In this document: piece by piece, positions 63,811-64,000 of the stretch
Position numbering within the stretch: the first letter of the stretch is position 1
How the letters are laid out: every line of letters starts with the position of its first letter
NCBI RefSeq assembly: GCF_037126435.1
Contig: NZ_CP147020.1
Coordinates: 3,080,001-3,144,000, forward strand
Direction: 5' to 3'
Length of the DNA stretch: 64,000 nt
Source of the DNA: Bernardetia sp. ABR2-2B
GTDB taxonomy: Bacteria > Bacteroidota > Bacteroidia > Cytophagales > Bernardetiaceae
Position numbers and translations under genes: made by a program
The notes under the pieces: generated by a model
Databases searched by the model: none
Told to the model about the DNA's origin: nothing
What the model saw: only the letters and a program-made list of their open reading frames with translations

Positions 63811-64000
63811 AACATTAAAAAATTTGTGTGAAAATCAAGTTATTTTGGGTAAAAAGCAAAAACAAAAAATCATTCTCTTACTTAAAAAGTAATTGGGAAT
63901 ATTATGAAAGAGAATAATAGTATTCAATTTTAAATTCAAACCAAATATTTATTTTATTGCTTACGAAGGCACTTTATTATATTTATAATTTTATTTCAAC

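Overview
The window is a low-GC, AT-rich chromosomal segment from a member of the Bacteroidota, most likely a Cytophagia-type marine or gliding bacterium (a Bernardetia/Flexibacter-like genome is my guess, not shown). The support is: several TAnnTTTG-type minus-7 promoter boxes (two of them, at 19027-19057 and 55899-55929, with a TTG box 20 bp upstream), a lack of clear Shine-Dalgarno sequences, a type IX secretion (PorU2/PorV-like) pair, the 29-residue mS38-like ribosomal protein, the SDR-type threonine dehydrogenase and the long form of NusB.

Layout. 1-1680: 3' half of a 23S rRNA gene, a 5S rRNA gene and the operon terminator. 1.8-9.7 kb: small envelope and metabolic genes (outer-membrane beta-barrel, NTF2-like, MbnP-like lipoprotein, threonine dehydrogenase, MaoC hydratase, TauE/SafE permease, SecB-like protein, nusB, YtxH, DUF1573). 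9.7-12.4 kb: DNA repair genes on the minus strand (sbcD, photolyase). 12.6-16.4 kb: a very large isoprenoid gene joining an FAD-dependent desaturase-like domain, a GGPP-synthase-like domain and an unassigned helical C-terminus, with an in-frame TAG at codon 208. 16.7-23.3 kb: thrC, a 4HB sensor-like membrane protein, HU, a TPR protein, the mS38-like mini-gene and rng. 23.7-28.2 kb: M48 protease with two exported proteins. 28.3-36.5 kb: asnS, potassium uptake (TrkH) with a RING-like membrane partner, glyA, an LRR membrane protein and a thioesterase. 36.6-43.5 kb: chromate transporter and a 1766-residue kinase/ATPase/GAF/SpoIIE phosphatase. 43.6-46.6 kb: an AraC-regulated redox-stress-like operon (AhpD-like, DoxX, DUF417, small membrane protein). 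46.6-50.3 kb: tandem paralogous exported proteins and an RluA-type pseudouridine synthase. 50.5-56.7 kb: M13 peptidase, bioD, membrane protein, SDR plus TetR with a shared operator, and 3-methyladenine glycosylase. 56.8-63.8 kb: PorU2-like C25 sortase, PorV/PorQ-family porin and a coiled-coil protein.

Most intergenic regions are ordinary, but several hold structured repeats: two copies of a nested-palindrome element (20791-20915 and 30208-30340), a 161-bp MITE-like element with a TTA duplication (33290-33450), a CCTCC-rich inverted-repeat element (54268-54411), a double palindrome (23550-23615) and AT-rich degenerate heptamer tracts. The best candidates for new biology are the interrupted isoprenoid fusion gene, the two genes that appear to begin with ATA or ATT codons, the TetR operator lying inside its own promoter spacer, and the AraC direct-repeat operator pairs around an Rcl-like locus. 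I saw no tRNA, CRISPR array, prophage or intact insertion sequence.
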